Shown: piece by piece, positions 7,743 to 17,200 of the stretch
How positions within the stretch are numbered: the first letter of the stretch is position 1
How the letters are laid out: every line of letters starts with the position of its first letter
NCBI RefSeq assembly: GCF_002001085.1
Contig: NZ_MUNU01000017.1
Span: 372,001 to 436,000 of the forward strand
Length of the DNA stretch: 64,000 nucleotides
From: Rhodanobacter sp. B05
Lineage (GTDB): Bacteria > Pseudomonadota > Gammaproteobacteria > Xanthomonadales > Rhodanobacteraceae
Reading direction: 5' to 3'
The notes under the pieces: model-generated
Databases searched by the model: none
Seen by the model: the letters and a program-made list of their open reading frames with translations, nothing else
What the model was told of the DNA's origin: nothing
Program-made: the position numbers and the translations under genes

Positions 7743-9263
7743 ATGTTGCGTCCGTTGTCCACCGTTGTTGCCGCCCTCGCCGCATGTGCGCTGGCGGCGT
7801 GCTCTGGCAAGCCCGCGCCGACGGCGGCAGGTACGGCCGGCAGCCCCACCACGTCGCAATCCGTCGCTTCCGAGCGCGGCGACTTCGGGCCGCCGCAGGG
7901 CGAGCCGATCCACGCGGTGCTGACCAGCCCGCCGCACGTACCGCCACCGATCCATCGCAACTATCCGGCCAAGGTCATCGTGGAGCTGGAAGTGATCGAG
8001 AAGGAGATGCCGATCTCCGAAGGCGTCAGCTACACGTTCTGGACCTTCGGCGGCACCGTGCCGGGCAGCTTCATCCGCGTACGCCAGGGCGACACGGTGG
8101 AGTTCCACCTGAAGAACAACCCCAACGACAAGATGCCGCACAACATCGACCTGCACGGCGTTACCGGCCCGGGTGGCGGCGCGGCCTCGAGCTTCACTGC
8201 GCCGGGGCATGAATCGCAGTTCACCTTCAAGGCGCTCAACCAGGGCATCTACGTCTACCACTGCGCCACTGCGCCGGTCGGCATGCACATCGCCAACGGC
8301 ATGTACGGCCTGATCCTGGTCGAGCCACCGGAGGGCCTGAGCCCGGTCGATCACGAGTACTACGTGATGCAGGGCGACTTCTATACCATCGGCAAATATC
8401 GCGAGAAGGGCCACCAGCCGTTCGACATGGAGAAGGCGATCGACGAGCGCCCGACCTATGTACTGTTCAACGGCAGGGAAGGCTCGATCACCGGCGACAA
8501 CGCGCTGACCGCCAAGACCAACCAGAAGGTGCGTCTGTTCGTGGGCAACGGCGGCCCCAACCTGATCTCCAGCTTCCACGTGATCGGCGAGATCTTCGAC
8601 AAGGTGCAGCCCGAGGGTGGCACGCATCCACAGGAGAACGTGCAGACCACGCTGATCCCATCCGGCGGTGCCGCGATCGTGGAGTTCCACACCGACGTGC
8701 CGGGTAGCTACGTACTGGTCGATCACTCGATCTTCCGAGCCTTCAACAAAGGTGCGCTGGGCATCCTGAAAGTGGACGGCCTGGAGAACAAGGCGGTCTA
8801 TTCGGGCAAGGAAGTGGACTCGGTCTACCTGGGCGATCGTGCCGGCGGCAATCTGCAGGCCGTGACCACCGCAGCCACGGCACACGCTGCCGGCACGCTG
8901 ACCAAGGAAGACCAGATCGCCGCCGGCAAGCAACTGTTTGCCGGCACCTGCTCGGTCTGCCACCAGGCCAACGGCGAAGGCCTGCCGAATGTGTTTCCGC
9001 CGCTGGCGAAGTCCGATCTGCTCGCCGCCGATCCGAAGCGCGCCATGACCATCGTGACGCACGGCCTGACCGGCAAGATCGCCGTCAACGGCCGTGAATA
9101 CGATTCGGTGATGCCGCCGATGTCGCAGCTGACCGACGACGAGGTGGCCAACATCCTGACCTACGTGCTGAACAGCTGGGGCAATCCCGGTGGCCAGTTC
9201 AGCAAGGACGAGGTGGCCAAGGCACGCGCGGCGGCGACACCCGCGCCGGCAGCGGCACACTGA
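7743..9263 (+). CDS. nirK: Copper nitrite reductase NirK with C-terminal cytochrome c domain
   Basis: 506 residues. Reduces nitrite to nitric oxide in the periplasm. Lipobox LAAC with Cys20 suggests an outer- or inner-membrane-anchored lipoprotein. Two cupredoxin domains: type 1 copper ligands H133, C174, H182 and M187 ([10 protein letters not shown] region), type 2 ligands H138 and H173 plus the histidine in VLVDHSIF; catalytic D136 is in NIDLH. After about residue 380 a class I cytochrome c domain carries CSVCH (403-407) and a later Met in SVMPPMS. This three-domain fusion is a known NirK subtype whose tethered haem feeds electrons to copper. nirV starts 1 nt after the stop. Confidence 0.97.
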   Translation: MLRPLSTVVAALAACALAACSGKPAPTAAGTAGSPTTSQSVASERGDFGPPQGEPIHAVLTSPPHVPPPIHRNYPAKVIVELEVIEKEMPISEGVSYTFWTFGGTVPGSFIRVRQGDTVEFHLKNNPNDKMPHNIDLHGVTGPGGGAASSFTAPGHESQFTFKALNQGIYVYHCATAPVGMHIANGMYGLILVEPPEGLSPVDHEYYVMQGDFYTIGKYREKGHQPFDMEKAIDERPTYVLFNGREGSITGDNALTAKTNQKVRLFVGNGGPNLISSFHVIGEIFDKVQPEGGTHPQENVQTTLIPSGGAAIVEFHTDVPGSYVLVDHSIFRAFNKGALGILKVDGLENKAVYSGKEVDSVYLGDRAGGNLQAVTTAATAHAAGTLTKEDQIAAGKQLFAGTCSVCHQANGEGLPNVFPPLAKSDLLAADPKRAMTIVTHGLTGKIAVNGREYDSVMPPMSQLTDDEVANILTYVLNSWGNPGGQFSKDEVAKARAAATPAPAAAH

Positions 9264-9264
9264 G

Positions 9265-10026
9265 ATGCGTGCATCGGCACTCGCCTGTCTTGGCCTGCTG
9301 CTGGCACTTCCGGCGGTGGCGGCGGATTACGTCGCCCTGCCGGGAGGGCGTTTCACCAGCGTGTTGCCGGCTGACGGCAAGGCGGCCGCGGCGCAGGTCG
9401 CGCCATTCCGCCTGCGTACCGAGCTGGTCACCAATGCCGAGTTCCTGGCGTTCGTGAAAACCCACCCACGATGGCGGCGTGACAAGGTTGCACCCATCCT
9501 TGCCGATGCGCGTTACCTCACGCACTGGGCCAGCGTCGATGTCCTGGGCGAGCAGGCCCTGCCACGGCAACCGGTAACCCGGGTCAGCTGGTTTGCCGCC
9601 GAGGCTTACTGCGAAAGCGAGCAGGCGCGCCTGCCGAGCTGGTACGAATGGGAGTTCGCCGCCGCGGCCGATGCCACCCGCCGCGATGCGCGTGCCGACC
9701 CTGCCTGGCGCGAAAGCATCCTGGGCTGGTACTCGCGGCCCTCCAGCACGGCATTGCCGCAGATCGGCGGTGTCGCCAACGTCTACGGCGTGCGCGACAT
9801 CAATGGCCTGGTATGGGAATGGGTCGACGACTTCAATGCATTGATGGTCGCCAGCGACAGCCGCGACCAAGGTGATCCGGACCTGCTGAAGTTCTGCGGT
9901 GCCGGCGCACTCAGCATGCAGCAGAAGGAAAACTACGCGGTGCTGATGCGCATCGCGATGCTGTCCGCGCTGAAGGCTGCCGACACCACCAACAACATGG
10001 GCTTCCGCTGCGCGAAGCCCGATTGA
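9265..10026 (+). CDS. nirV: SUMF1/FGE-domain periplasmic protein NirV
   Basis: 253 residues with a signal peptide (cleavage near AVAA/DY). The rest is a formylglycine-generating-enzyme-like (SUMF1) fold: TELVTNAEFLAFV, QPVTRVSWFAAEAYCE, RLPSWYEWEFAA, GLVWEWVDDF and terminal GFRCAK. Genes of this type directly following nirK are called nirV; their biochemical function is undetermined, though copper-site maturation has been suggested. It begins 1 nt after nirK and ends 10 nt before the SCO gene, so the three form one transcript. Confidence 0.85.
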   Translation: MRASALACLGLLLALPAVAADYVALPGGRFTSVLPADGKAAAAQVAPFRLRTELVTNAEFLAFVKTHPRWRRDKVAPILADARYLTHWASVDVLGEQALPRQPVTRVSWFAAEAYCESEQARLPSWYEWEFAAAADATRRDARADPAWRESILGWYSRPSSTALPQIGGVANVYGVRDINGLVWEWVDDFNALMVASDSRDQGDPDLLKFCGAGALSMQQKENYAVLMRIAMLSALKAADTTNNMGFRCAKPD

Positions 10027-10036
10027 GGAATCTACG

Positions 10037-10606
10037 ATGAAACGCCTGCTGTCATTTCTCGCGATGCTCCTGCTGCTGGGCGGCAATGCCCATGCGACCC
10101 AGCCGTTGCCGGGCGATTCGGTCTATCAGCTGCCGGTGCAGCTGACCGGCCAGGACGGCCGGCAGCAGATGCTGTCGGCACGCCGCGGCCGGCCGCAGCT
10201 GGTGACGATGTTCTACACCTCGTGCCAGATGGTCTGCCCGCTGATCATCGACAGCATGCGGCTGACCCGCAATGCGCTGGATCCGGCGGTGCGTTCGCGG
10301 ATCGACCTGCTCGCGGTGAGCTTCGATCCGGCGAAGGACGACGTGGCCGCGCTGCGCAACTACGCCGACAGGCGCAAGCTCGATCCGCGCATCTGGACGC
10401 TGGCCCGCGCCGAGCCGGCGCAGGTGCGGCAGCTGTCCGGCCTGCTCGGGTTGCAGTACCGGCGATTGCCGGACGGCGAATTCAACCACAGCAGCGAACT
10501 GGTGCTGCTCGACGCGGACGGGCGCATCGCGGCGCGCACCACGGTGATCGGGCGGCTCGACCCGTCATTCGTCAAGGCTGTCGACGCGCTGGCCAGGGGC
10601 CCCTGA
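10037..10606 (+). CDS. SCO1/SenC family copper chaperone
   Basis: 189 residues, signal peptide ending AHA (about 20). Thioredoxin-like SCO fold with the copper ligands C63 and C67 in TSCQMVCP and H151 in FNHSSELVLLD. SCO proteins deliver copper to or reduce CuA sites of cytochrome oxidase; the placement third in the nirK-nirV operon suggests service to NirK copper sites. A clear terminator follows at 10651, closing the operon. Confidence 0.9.
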   Translation: MKRLLSFLAMLLLLGGNAHATQPLPGDSVYQLPVQLTGQDGRQQMLSARRGRPQLVTMFYTSCQMVCPLIIDSMRLTRNALDPAVRSRIDLLAVSFDPAKDDVAALRNYADRRKLDPRIWTLARAEPAQVRQLSGLLGLQYRRLPDGEFNHSSELVLLDADGRIAARTTVIGRLDPSFVKAVDALARGP

Positions 10607-10650
10607 CATCTGCCGTCAAATGGATGCCCGGACGTCCATTGGCATGCGAG

Positions 10651-10674
10651 ACGCCGCCTTCATGGCGGCGTTTT
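10651..10674 (+). terminator. Rho-independent terminator of nirK-nirV-SCO
   Basis: Stem ACGCCGCC / GGCGGCGT with loop TTCAT (10651-10671) followed by TTT. It is 45 nt after the SCO stop and ahead of the porin promoter. Confidence 0.85.
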
Positions 10675-10726
10675 CGCGAGCGTGGACGCGGCGTGTTGTC
10701 ACAGCCGCGGCTTTCATGCATCGGAA

Positions 10727-10740
10727 TTGACCGCGGTCAA
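10727..10740 (+). promoter_or_regulatory. FNR/DNR-type box for porin gene
   Basis: TTGACCGCGGTCAA is a perfect 14-nt palindrome matching the FNR-family consensus, 53 nt before the start of the porin. Confidence 0.85.
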
Positions 10741-10793
10741 TCGCGAGTCGCCGTTGCCTGTGCAGGATGCGCGCATCCACCAAGGGGAACGCG

Positions 10794-12050
10794 ATGAATG
10801 CAAGCTATCGGATGCTCCGTGCCGCCTGTGTGCTGGGGTTGGCCGTTTCGCCCTGGACGCACGCCGGCGGTGTCGACAGCACGGTGCCGGCAGGCGCTGA
10901 CAGTACGCCGCTGCAACTGGAATGGGACACCCGCCTGCGCCAGGAGCAGGTCGATGACGATGCGTTCAGTCGCGACGCCAGCGCCGACACCTTGCGCCTG
11001 CGACTCGGCCTGCGTTCGACGTTTGGCGAGGGCTGGAGCGCCTTTGTCGAAGGCGCCGGCGTAGCCAGTGCCGGCGATCGCTACAACAGCGGGGCGAATG
11101 GCCGCACCCAATATCCGGCGATCACCGATCCGCGTGGCGGCGAACTCAACCAGGCCTGGCTGCGCTGGCAGGGCACGACGTTCAGCGCCACTCTGGGCCG
11201 TCAGCGGCTTCAGCTGGACAATCAGCGCTGGCTCGGCAACAGCGGCTGGCGCCAGTTCGAGCAGACTTACGATGCGATCGCGCTGCAATGGCAACCGGCG
11301 AGCGACTGGACCGTGCACTACGACTGGCTCGGGCGCGTGCATAGGGTCGCCGGCCCCGACGCGACCAGTCCGCTGGCTCGTGAACGCAAGCTCGACACCA
11401 GCCTGTTCAACGTCGGCTATGTGCATGGAGCGCAAAGCTGGGTGGGCTATGCCTACCTCCACGAGGATCGCGACGTGCGAGCGGCCTCCACCGCGACCTA
11501 CGGCCTGCGCTGGTCCGGCAGCTACGTCGAACGCGGCACCGGTCCGGGCTGGTCGGCGGAGTTTGCGCGGCAGTCCGATTACGCCGACAACCCGGCCAGC
11601 TATACAGTCAACTACTGGCTGCTGGAACCCGCCTGGACGCTTCACGGGATCACCGCCAGGCTGGGTTGGGAATATCTTGGCAGCGACGGTCGGCATGCCT
11701 TGCAGACGCCGCTGGCTACCTTGCACGCATTCAATGGATGGGACGACCAATTCAATGTCACCCCGCTCGGAGGGCTGGAAGATCGCTACCTGGGTGCGTC
11801 GGGCCCGCTCGGTCGAGGCCCCGTTGCCAGCAAGCTCGCCTGGGCCGTCACGTACCACGATTACCGGGCCGCGCGCGGCGGGCGCTACGGCAGTGAATGG
11901 GATGCTTCGCTGGCCTTCCCGCTGCCGCGCGGGCTGACCGGCCTGTTCAAGGTAGCGAGTTACCAGGCCGATGGATTTGGCCGCGACAGCGCCAAGCTGT
12001 GGCTCCAGCTGGAATGGAAGGGACAGCAGCCGATGATGTCCCCGCCTTGA
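10794..12050 (+). CDS. Alginate-export-type outer membrane beta-barrel porin
   Basis: 418 residues; ATG 10794 follows AAGGGGA with good spacing. Signal peptide ends near THA/GG. The mature sequence alternates polar and hydrophobic residues and contains features of the alginate export (AlgE-like) barrel family: RLRLGLRSTFGEGWSAFVEG, ITDPRGGELNQAWLRW, LGRQRLQLDNQRWLGNSGWRQ and terminal aromatic strands. Substrate unknown; because it has its own perfect FNR-type box inside the nitrite reduction locus, uptake of an anaerobic substrate or anion is plausible but unproven. Confidence 0.82.
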   Translation: MNASYRMLRAACVLGLAVSPWTHAGGVDSTVPAGADSTPLQLEWDTRLRQEQVDDDAFSRDASADTLRLRLGLRSTFGEGWSAFVEGAGVASAGDRYNSGANGRTQYPAITDPRGGELNQAWLRWQGTTFSATLGRQRLQLDNQRWLGNSGWRQFEQTYDAIALQWQPASDWTVHYDWLGRVHRVAGPDATSPLARERKLDTSLFNVGYVHGAQSWVGYAYLHEDRDVRAASTATYGLRWSGSYVERGTGPGWSAEFARQSDYADNPASYTVNYWLLEPAWTLHGITARLGWEYLGSDGRHALQTPLATLHAFNGWDDQFNVTPLGGLEDRYLGASGPLGRGPVASKLAWAVTYHDYRAARGGRYGSEWDASLAFPLPRGLTGLFKVASYQADGFGRDSAKLWLQLEWKGQQPMMSPP

Positions 12051-12212
12051 GCAGCCGGACCGGATGCGCAGAGTGACGTCAGGTGCGTTTCGGTGTCGTC
12101 GATCCATGTCGATTTCACGTCGTGCACTTGTCGGAGCATGTACGATGGGAAGACGTATCGCACGCTTCGCTTGCATGCAATGACGGGCAGCGCTTGTCCG
12201 TTGGCGCGGCTG

Positions 12213-12226
12213 GCGATCGACGTCAA
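12213..12226 (+). promoter_or_regulatory. Possible FNR/DNR-type box for fabA-fabB
   Basis: GCGATCGACGTCAA has a perfect right half-site (GTCAA) and a degenerate left one (GCGAT). It lies 57 nt before fabA, the same spacing as at nirK, nnrS, the SDR and the porin, which is the main reason for reporting it. The rest of 12051-12283 shows no other feature. Confidence 0.45.
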
Positions 12227-12283
12227 GGCCACAGCCCGGCACCCCATGCACACTCCGCGACTTTCTCACCTGGTGGATTTTCG

Positions 12284-12799
12284 ATGACGCGTCCCTCCTC
12301 GTTCGATTACGAACAATTGCGTGCCTGCGGCCGCGGCGAGCTTTTCGGCGACGGCAATGCCCGCCTTCCTTCGCCACCGATGCTGATGTTCGACCGCATC
12401 ACGCGGATATCCGAGGAAGGCGGCAGCCACGGCAAGGGCCTGATCCATGCCGAGCTGGATATCCGTCCGGACCTGTGGTTTTTCGATTGCCACTTCATCG
12501 GCGACCCGGTGATGCCCGGTTGCCTGGGCCTGGATGCGATGTGGCAGCTCAGCGGCTTCTTCCTGCCCTGGCTGGGCGAGCCCGGTGCCGGCCGTGCGCT
12601 GGGCGTGGGCAATGTGAAGTTTTCCGGCCAGGTGAAGCCGACGGCGAAGCTGGTGCGCTACGAGATCGACATCCGTCGCGTGATCCGCGGCAAGCTGCGC
12701 CTGGTCATCGCCGACGGCAAGACCTTCGTCGACGACCGCCTGATCTACGAGGCCAGCGACATGCGCGTGGGCCTGTTCCAGTCGACCGAGGGTTTCTGA
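12284..12799 (+). CDS. fabA: 3-hydroxydecanoyl-ACP dehydratase/isomerase FabA
   Basis: 171 residues, the family's usual length. Dehydrates 3-hydroxydecanoyl-ACP and isomerises trans-2- to cis-3-decenoyl-ACP, the oxygen-independent entry to unsaturated fatty acids. Catalytic H70 ([12 protein letters not shown]) and D84 ([11 protein letters not shown]) are both present at the E. coli positions. fabB starts 1 nt after the stop, the usual fabAB pair. Its location between a porin and a UspA gene in a denitrification locus, with an FNR-like site upstream, is unusual. Confidence 0.97.
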   Translation: MTRPSSFDYEQLRACGRGELFGDGNARLPSPPMLMFDRITRISEEGGSHGKGLIHAELDIRPDLWFFDCHFIGDPVMPGCLGLDAMWQLSGFFLPWLGEPGAGRALGVGNVKFSGQVKPTAKLVRYEIDIRRVIRGKLRLVIADGKTFVDDRLIYEASDMRVGLFQSTEGF

Positions 12800-12800
12800 G

Positions 12801-14009
12801 ATGCGTCGAGTCGTAGTGACGGGGATGGGGATCGTGTCGTGCCTGGGCAACACCGTGGCGAGCGTGACGGCGGCGCTGCGTGACGGCCACAGTGGCATCC
12901 GCGAGGTTCCCGAGTATCGCGAGTTGGGTCTGCGCAGCCACGTCGCCGGCGTGCCGGAGATCGATCTGGATGCGGCGATCGATCGCAAGCTGAAGCGCTT
13001 CATGGGCGATGCCGCGGCCTATGCCTATGTATCGATGCGCGACGCCATCGCCGACGCGGGCCTCACCCCCGAACAAGTGCGCAACCCGCGAACCGGCGCG
13101 ATTGCCGGTTCCGGCGGCGGCTCGCCGCGCTGGCAGATCGAGACCGGCGACCTGCTGCGCAACAAGGGCGTGCGCAAGATCGGTCCGTACATGGTCCCGC
13201 GCACGATGTGCTCGACGGTGTCGGCGACCCTGGCCACGACCTTCGGCCTGCTCGGCCTGAGCTATTCGATTTCCGCCGCCTGCGCCACCTCGGCGCATTG
13301 CATCGGCGCCGCCGCCGACCTGATCCGCCACGGCGCGCAGGATGTGATGTTTGCCGGCGGTGCGGAGGAAGTGCACTGGGGCATGACCGCGCAGTTCGAT
13401 GCGATGGGTGCACTGTCCAGCGCCTGCAACGACCACCCGGCCTCGGCATCGCGCCCTTACGATGCCGAGCGCGACGGCTTCGTGATCGCCGGCGGTGGTG
13501 GCATGCTGGTGCTGGAGGAATACGAACACGCCAAGGCGCGCGGTGCCCAGATTCATGCCGAGCTGGTCGGCTACGGCGTCACCTCCGACGGCGCCGAAAT
13601 GGTCGCGCCCTCGGGCGAAGGTGCGGTGCGCTGCATGCGCATGGCGATGGCGAACGTCGTCGGCCCGATCGACTACGTCAACACCCACGGTACCGCTACG
13701 CCGCTGGGCGACATCATCGAACTCAATGCGCTGCGCGAGGTGTTCGGCGATGCGGTACCGCCGCTGTCCTCGACCAAGGCGCTCACCGGCCACTCGCTGG
13801 GCGCGGCCAGCGTGCACGAGGCGATCTACAGCTTGCTGATGCTCAAGCACGGCTTCGTCGCCGGTTCGGCCCACATCACCACGCTGGACCCGCGCGCCGA
13901 AGGCTTCCCGATCGTGCGCAAGAGCCGTCCGGAAAAGCTGGCCACGGTGATGTCGAACAGCTTCGGCTTCGGCGGCACCAACGGCAGCCTGGTGTTTGCC
14001 GGAGTGTGA
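12801..14009 (+). CDS. fabB: Beta-ketoacyl-ACP synthase I FabB
   Basis: 402 residues of the thiolase fold. Elongates cis-3-decenoyl-ACP made by FabA. Active-site Cys161 is in SAACATSAH; the two histidines are in [11 protein letters not shown] and [11 protein letters not shown]; the C-terminus has [12 protein letters not shown]. Together with fabA it forms a two-gene operon. No internal anomaly. The downstream UspA gene is on the opposite strand and converges 24 nt away. Confidence 0.97.
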   Translation: MRRVVVTGMGIVSCLGNTVASVTAALRDGHSGIREVPEYRELGLRSHVAGVPEIDLDAAIDRKLKRFMGDAAAYAYVSMRDAIADAGLTPEQVRNPRTGAIAGSGGGSPRWQIETGDLLRNKGVRKIGPYMVPRTMCSTVSATLATTFGLLGLSYSISAACATSAHCIGAAADLIRHGAQDVMFAGGAEEVHWGMTAQFDAMGALSSACNDHPASASRPYDAERDGFVIAGGGGMLVLEEYEHAKARGAQIHAELVGYGVTSDGAEMVAPSGEGAVRCMRMAMANVVGPIDYVNTHGTATPLGDIIELNALREVFGDAVPPLSSTKALTGHSLGAASVHEAIYSLLMLKHGFVAGSAHITTLDPRAEGFPIVRKSRPEKLATVMSNSFGFGGTNGSLVFAGV

Positions 14010-14033
14010 GGCCGCCGGTGCGGTGCGTGCCGC

Positions 14034-14471
14034 TCAGTGACACACCAGCACCGGCACCTCGCCTTCGAGCAGCACTTTTTGCGTTTCGCTGCCGAGCAGC
14101 AACCGCGACAGGCCGCGGCGTCCGTGCGACGCCATCACCACCAGATCACAGCCCTTCTCGCGACATGTGCGCAGGATGATTTCGTGGGGTCGCTCGGCAA
14201 TCTCATGGTTGCCGCTGTACTTGACCCCGGCCGACCCGGCCAACTGCTTCACCTGTGCCAGGTATTCGTTGGCCAGCGCAATCGACTCCTCGATGTAGGT
14301 CGGCTCGGCGGCAGCCAGTGCCTCGGACATGTAGACGAGCGCCTGGAACGTTGGCACCACATGCAAGGCATGGACCTCCGCGCCACACTTCTGTGCCAGC
14401 TCGATGCCGATCCTGGCGGCGCGCATCGAAAGCTCGGAGCCGTCGATCGGAAGCAGGATGTGTTTGAACAT
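14034..14471 (-). CDS. Universal stress protein, UspA family
   Basis: 145 residues, MFKHILLPIDGSE to VPVLVCH, with SHGRRGLSRLLLGSETQ nucleotide-binding signature. ATG at 14471 is preceded by GGAGAG and gives the same length as the paralogues at 4440 and 4938; the longer open frame upstream is an antisense/offset shadow of the neighbouring PLP enzyme. No clear FNR-type box was found between 14472 and 14632, unlike for the SDR-usp unit. Confidence 0.92.
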   Translation of the reverse strand: MFKHILLPIDGSELSMRAARIGIELAQKCGAEVHALHVVPTFQALVYMSEALAAAEPTYIEESIALANEYLAQVKQLAGSAGVKYSGNHEIAERPHEIILRTCREKGCDLVVMASHGRRGLSRLLLGSETQKVLLEGEVPVLVCH

Positions 14472-14632
14472 GATTCTCTCCAGGTGCGTGATCGTTCGGT
14501 GCCAGCCACTACCGAAAGTGTCCGCCAGATCGCAGCTCCTGCCGCCAGACTGGGTGCGTTCGGATCGTTGATGCCCGCCTTGGTGCTGAATGGATCGGGT
14601 ACACAGGGTCGACAGTGAGCACTCGGCCGGGA

Positions 14633-15739
14633 TCATGCAAGTCCGGGCCAACTGCCGGTGACCAGGCTGGCCCGCAGTACCGCGTCCCACGGCGCGAGAT
14701 CGATCTGGTGGCTGGCCAGCCAGTCGCGATCGAACAGGGTCTGCGCGTAGCGTTCGCCGCGGTCGCACAGCAGGCTCACGATGCTGCCGCGTTCGCCGCG
14801 CGCACGCATCGAGGCGGCCAGTTGCAGGCAGGCGACCAGGTTGGTGCCGGACGAGCCGCCGTAGCGATGGCCAAGCAGTTCCTCCAGCAGCCACGCGGCG
14901 GCGATCGACGCGGCATCTGCGACCTCGCTGACATGGTCGACCACGTCGAAGATGAAACCCGGTTCGACGCGTGGCCGGCCGATGCCCTCGATCAGGGTCG
15001 GCTGGCTGGCCACGGCGTGGAGGTCGCGACTGTGCCAGCCATGCACGTAACCGCTGCCGGCTGGCTCGGCCACGCACAATTTTGTCTGCAGCCGGCGGTA
15101 GCGCAGGTAACGGCCGATGGTGGCCGAGGTGCCGCCGGTGCCGGCGCCGCAGACGATCCATGCCGGCTCCGGATGCGCCTCCAGCGCCAGCTGGCCGATG
15201 ATCGACTCGGCGATATTGTTGTTGCCACGCCAGTCGGTGGCCCGTTCGGCGAGGCCGAACTGGTCGAGGTGGCAGGCGCCGCGTGCGGCGTGTTCGGCCG
15301 CGCGCGCGTGCACCTGCCCGGGGTCGTCGACCAGGTCGCACGTGCCGCCCAGCGCCTGCACGCTGCGGATCTTGCCCGGCGCGGTGCATGCCGGCATCAC
15401 CGCCGTGAACGACAGGCCGAGCAGGCGCGCGAACCACGCTTCCGAGATCGCCGTGCTGCCGGAGGATGCGTCCACCACCGCCTGTCCACGGTGGAGGTGG
15501 CCATTGCACAGCGCGTACAGGTACAGCGAGCGGGCGAGGCGGTGCTTGAGGCTGCCGCTGGGGTGCGCGGCTTCGTCCTTGAAATAGAAGTCGATGTCGT
15601 GGAAGCCCGGGAAATTCAGCTTCAGCAGGTGGGTATCGGCCGAGCGGGCAGCCTCCTGCGCCAGGCAGGCCAGCGCGCCATTGACCCATTCGCGCCCGGC
15701 GTCGCGTTCGGGTCGCGTGGTGCGGACGACGGTTTGCAT
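14633..15739 (-). CDS. PLP-dependent cysteine synthase-family protein
   Basis: 368 residues; ATG 15739 has GAGGTGG upstream. Fold-type II PLP enzyme: the lysine is in HPSGSLKHRLA, a glycine/serine substrate loop in DASSGSTAISE, and the phosphate-binding loop in CGAGTGGTSATIG. This matches the cysteine synthase/cystathionine beta-synthase group but diverges from CysK and CysM, so the substrate is uncertain. It has a palindromic FNR-like box at 15861-15874, 121 nt upstream, and lies divergent from the membrane protein-tpx unit. A role in sulfur or amino acid metabolism under oxygen limitation is inferred. Confidence 0.8.
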   Translation of the reverse strand: MQTVVRTTRPERDAGREWVNGALACLAQEAARSADTHLLKLNFPGFHDIDFYFKDEAAHPSGSLKHRLARSLYLYALCNGHLHRGQAVVDASSGSTAISEAWFARLLGLSFTAVMPACTAPGKIRSVQALGGTCDLVDDPGQVHARAAEHAARGACHLDQFGLAERATDWRGNNNIAESIIGQLALEAHPEPAWIVCGAGTGGTSATIGRYLRYRRLQTKLCVAEPAGSGYVHGWHSRDLHAVASQPTLIEGIGRPRVEPGFIFDVVDHVSEVADAASIAAAWLLEELLGHRYGGSSGTNLVACLQLAASMRARGERGSIVSLLCDRGERYAQTLFDRDWLASHQIDLAPWDAVLRASLVTGSWPGLA

Positions 15740-15860
15740 GGGAGCCACCTCGAGGTAGGGGTGCTGTCGCGCGAGCAGCGAAAAGCGGGTGGATCCATGG
15801 GCGAGGGCGTCCGTGGACCCCGGGGTACCAGCATGCTGACGGGCGGATCCTGTCATGACT

Positions 15861-15874
15861 CTGACCCAGGTCAG
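15861..15874 (-). promoter_or_regulatory. FNR-like palindrome upstream of PLP enzyme
   Basis: CTGACCCAGGTCAG is symmetric at its half-sites and matches TTGAY-N4-RTCAA except the outermost bases. At 121 nt from the start codon it is further away than the other boxes of the locus. Confidence 0.6.
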
Positions 15875-15955
15875 CGTCGGACGCCTGGAGGCGGCGCGAA
15901 TTGTCGCAGGGCGGTTGCTGGTGCCGGCGTTATCCGAAACCCCGTCAGGACAAGT

Positions 15956-16010
15956 GCATCGCCCGCGAGCGGGGGCATGTGTGTCGCAGGAGCCCGCTCG
16001 CGGGCGATGC
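15956..16010. repeat. REP doublet (inverted pair)
   Basis: GCATCGCCCGCGAGCGGG at 15956-15973 faces a GCAGGAGCCCGC...GCGGGCGATGC unit at 15986-16010. Each unit is an imperfect hairpin with core AGCCCGCTCGCGGGC. Same family as the pairs at 17115, 20752, 29926 and 50347. Confidence 0.85.
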
Positions 16011-16062
16011 GCTTGCCCTGGTTGAGACACGGCGCCGATCAGGAGGCGGCGTGCCTCCGTGA

Positions 16063-16076
16063 TTGATGCAGGTCAT
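16063..16076 (+). promoter_or_regulatory. FNR/DNR-type box for membrane protein-tpx unit
   Basis: TTGATGCAGGTCAT matches the consensus except the last base and lies 58 nt before ATG 16135. It overlaps upstream in-frame start codons (16063, 16066, 16075), which argues that those are not used. Confidence 0.78.
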
Positions 16077-16134
16077 GGCCGCAGCCGGTGATGCGGCGGA
16101 TATTGGCGGCACCGCATGGTTTCATGGTCTTCAC

Positions 16135-16572
16135 ATGGCTGACTGGTATCCGTGGATCGTCCTGCTGCACCTGGCCTGCGCCATCGTGTTCGTGGGCGCG
16201 GTGGCGTTCGAGGTGATCGTGCTGGAGTCGTTGCACAGGCATTTCGACATCGTCACCGTGCAGCGCATCGAACAGGTGGTGATGGCGCGCGTGCGCCAGT
16301 ACATGCCGGTGGTGGTGATCCTGCTGTTCGTCAGCGGCGGCATGCTGTTCGACATCCGCTGCGGTGGTTTCACCTGCGTGGGTTCACGTTTTGGCAACTG
16401 GCTGTTGCTCAAAGTAGTGCTGGCGTTCGGCGTGCTGGGCGTGTTCGTCAACGCGATGTGGGCGATGCGGCATGGCAAGATGGACGTCTGCCGCTTCAAG
16501 CACACCCATCGCATCGTGCTCGCGCTGATGGTCGGTATCGTGTTCCTGGCCAAGACCATGTTCTACTTGTAG
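16135..16572 (+). CDS. Small CopD-like integral membrane protein
   Basis: 145 residues with four hydrophobic helices, starting [21 protein letters not shown]. The ATG at 16135 is preferred over earlier in-frame starts because an FNR-type box occupies those. Conserved features are His in helix 1 (LLHLACA), [16 protein letters not shown] and a late [20 protein letters not shown] helix, as seen in CopD-like or related uncharacterised membrane proteins with possible haem or metal histidines. It is followed 26 nt later by tpx. Function unknown; the assignment to CopD-like proteins is tentative. Confidence 0.6.
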   Translation: MADWYPWIVLLHLACAIVFVGAVAFEVIVLESLHRHFDIVTVQRIEQVVMARVRQYMPVVVILLFVSGGMLFDIRCGGFTCVGSRFGNWLLLKVVLAFGVLGVFVNAMWAMRHGKMDVCRFKHTHRIVLALMVGIVFLAKTMFYL

Positions 16573-16598
16573 CCACCTTTCCAGACGGGAGTTCCAGC

Positions 16599-17099
16599 AT
16601 GTCCAGCGTCACGTTCAAGGGTCAGCCGATCAGCGTTGATGGTCGTTTTCCCGCCGTGGGTTCGGCCGCCCCGGCGTTTGCGCTGGTCGCGGGCGATCTG
16701 TCCGACGCCACGCTGTCCAGCTTTGCCGGCAAGCGCAAAGTGCTCAATATCTTCCCCAGCGTCGATACGCCGACTTGCGCGGCGTCGGTGCGCCATTTCA
16801 ACGAATCGGCCAGCAAGCTCGACAATGCCGTGGTGCTGTGCATCTCGGCCGACCTCCCGTTCGCGCAGGCGCGCTTCTGCGGCGCCGAGGGTCTGCAGAA
16901 CGTGGTCAACCTGTCGCTGATGCGCGGTCGCCAGTTCCTCAACGATTACGGCGTGGCGATAGCCGAGGGCCCGCTGGCCGGGCTGGCCGCGCGCGCCGTG
17001 GTGGTGCTGGACGACCACGACAAGGTGATCCACGCCGAGCTGGTCAGCGAGATCGCCCACGAGCCGAACTACGATGCGGCGCTGAAAGCACTGGGCTGA
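16599..17099 (+). CDS. tpx: Thiol peroxidase Tpx
   Basis: 166 residues, normal Tpx length. Atypical 2-Cys peroxiredoxin that reduces peroxides using thioredoxin. Peroxidatic Cys in [14 protein letters not shown] and resolving Cys in [12 protein letters not shown] are both present. Start follows GACGGGAG. Likely co-transcribed with the membrane protein before it and hence under the FNR-type box at 16063. A REP pair follows, separating it from the convergent haemoglobin gene. Confidence 0.95.
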   Translation: MSSVTFKGQPISVDGRFPAVGSAAPAFALVAGDLSDATLSSFAGKRKVLNIFPSVDTPTCAASVRHFNESASKLDNAVVLCISADLPFAQARFCGAEGLQNVVNLSLMRGRQFLNDYGVAIAEGPLAGLAARAVVVLDDHDKVIHAELVSEIAHEPNYDAALKALG

Positions 17100-17114
17100 A
17101 GCCAGCCAAACCCC

Positions 17115-17200
17115 GTAGGAGCCCACTCGCGGGCGATGCCTTTGCTCTTGCGAATCCCGATTCCCGTGAGAAGAGCATCGCCCGCGAGCGGGCTCCTACG
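17115..17200. repeat. REP doublet between tpx and haemoglobin gene
   Basis: A GTAGGAGCCCAC...GCGGGCGATGC unit at 17115-17139 and its reverse complement at 17175-17200, separated by 35 nt. It sits between two convergent genes and overlaps the 3' end of the truncated haemoglobin ORF by a few bases, where it may act in mRNA 3'-end stabilisation. Confidence 0.88.

Larger units (their letters stand above)
15740..16134. other. Divergent intergenic region with two FNR-like boxes and a REP pair
   Basis: 395 bases between the PLP enzyme (minus) and the membrane protein gene (plus). It holds, in order, an FNR-like box at 15861-15874, an inverted REP pair at 15956-16010 and another FNR-like box at 16063-16076. 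No ORF in it looks coding. Confidence 0.75.

Noticed and set aside
14034..15689. Single long minus-strand protein fusing a UspA domain to a 400-residue N-terminus
   Set aside because: The upstream part is an offset frame of the PLP enzyme, full of Arg/Gly/Pro; the UspA part has its own start and ribosome site at 14471.
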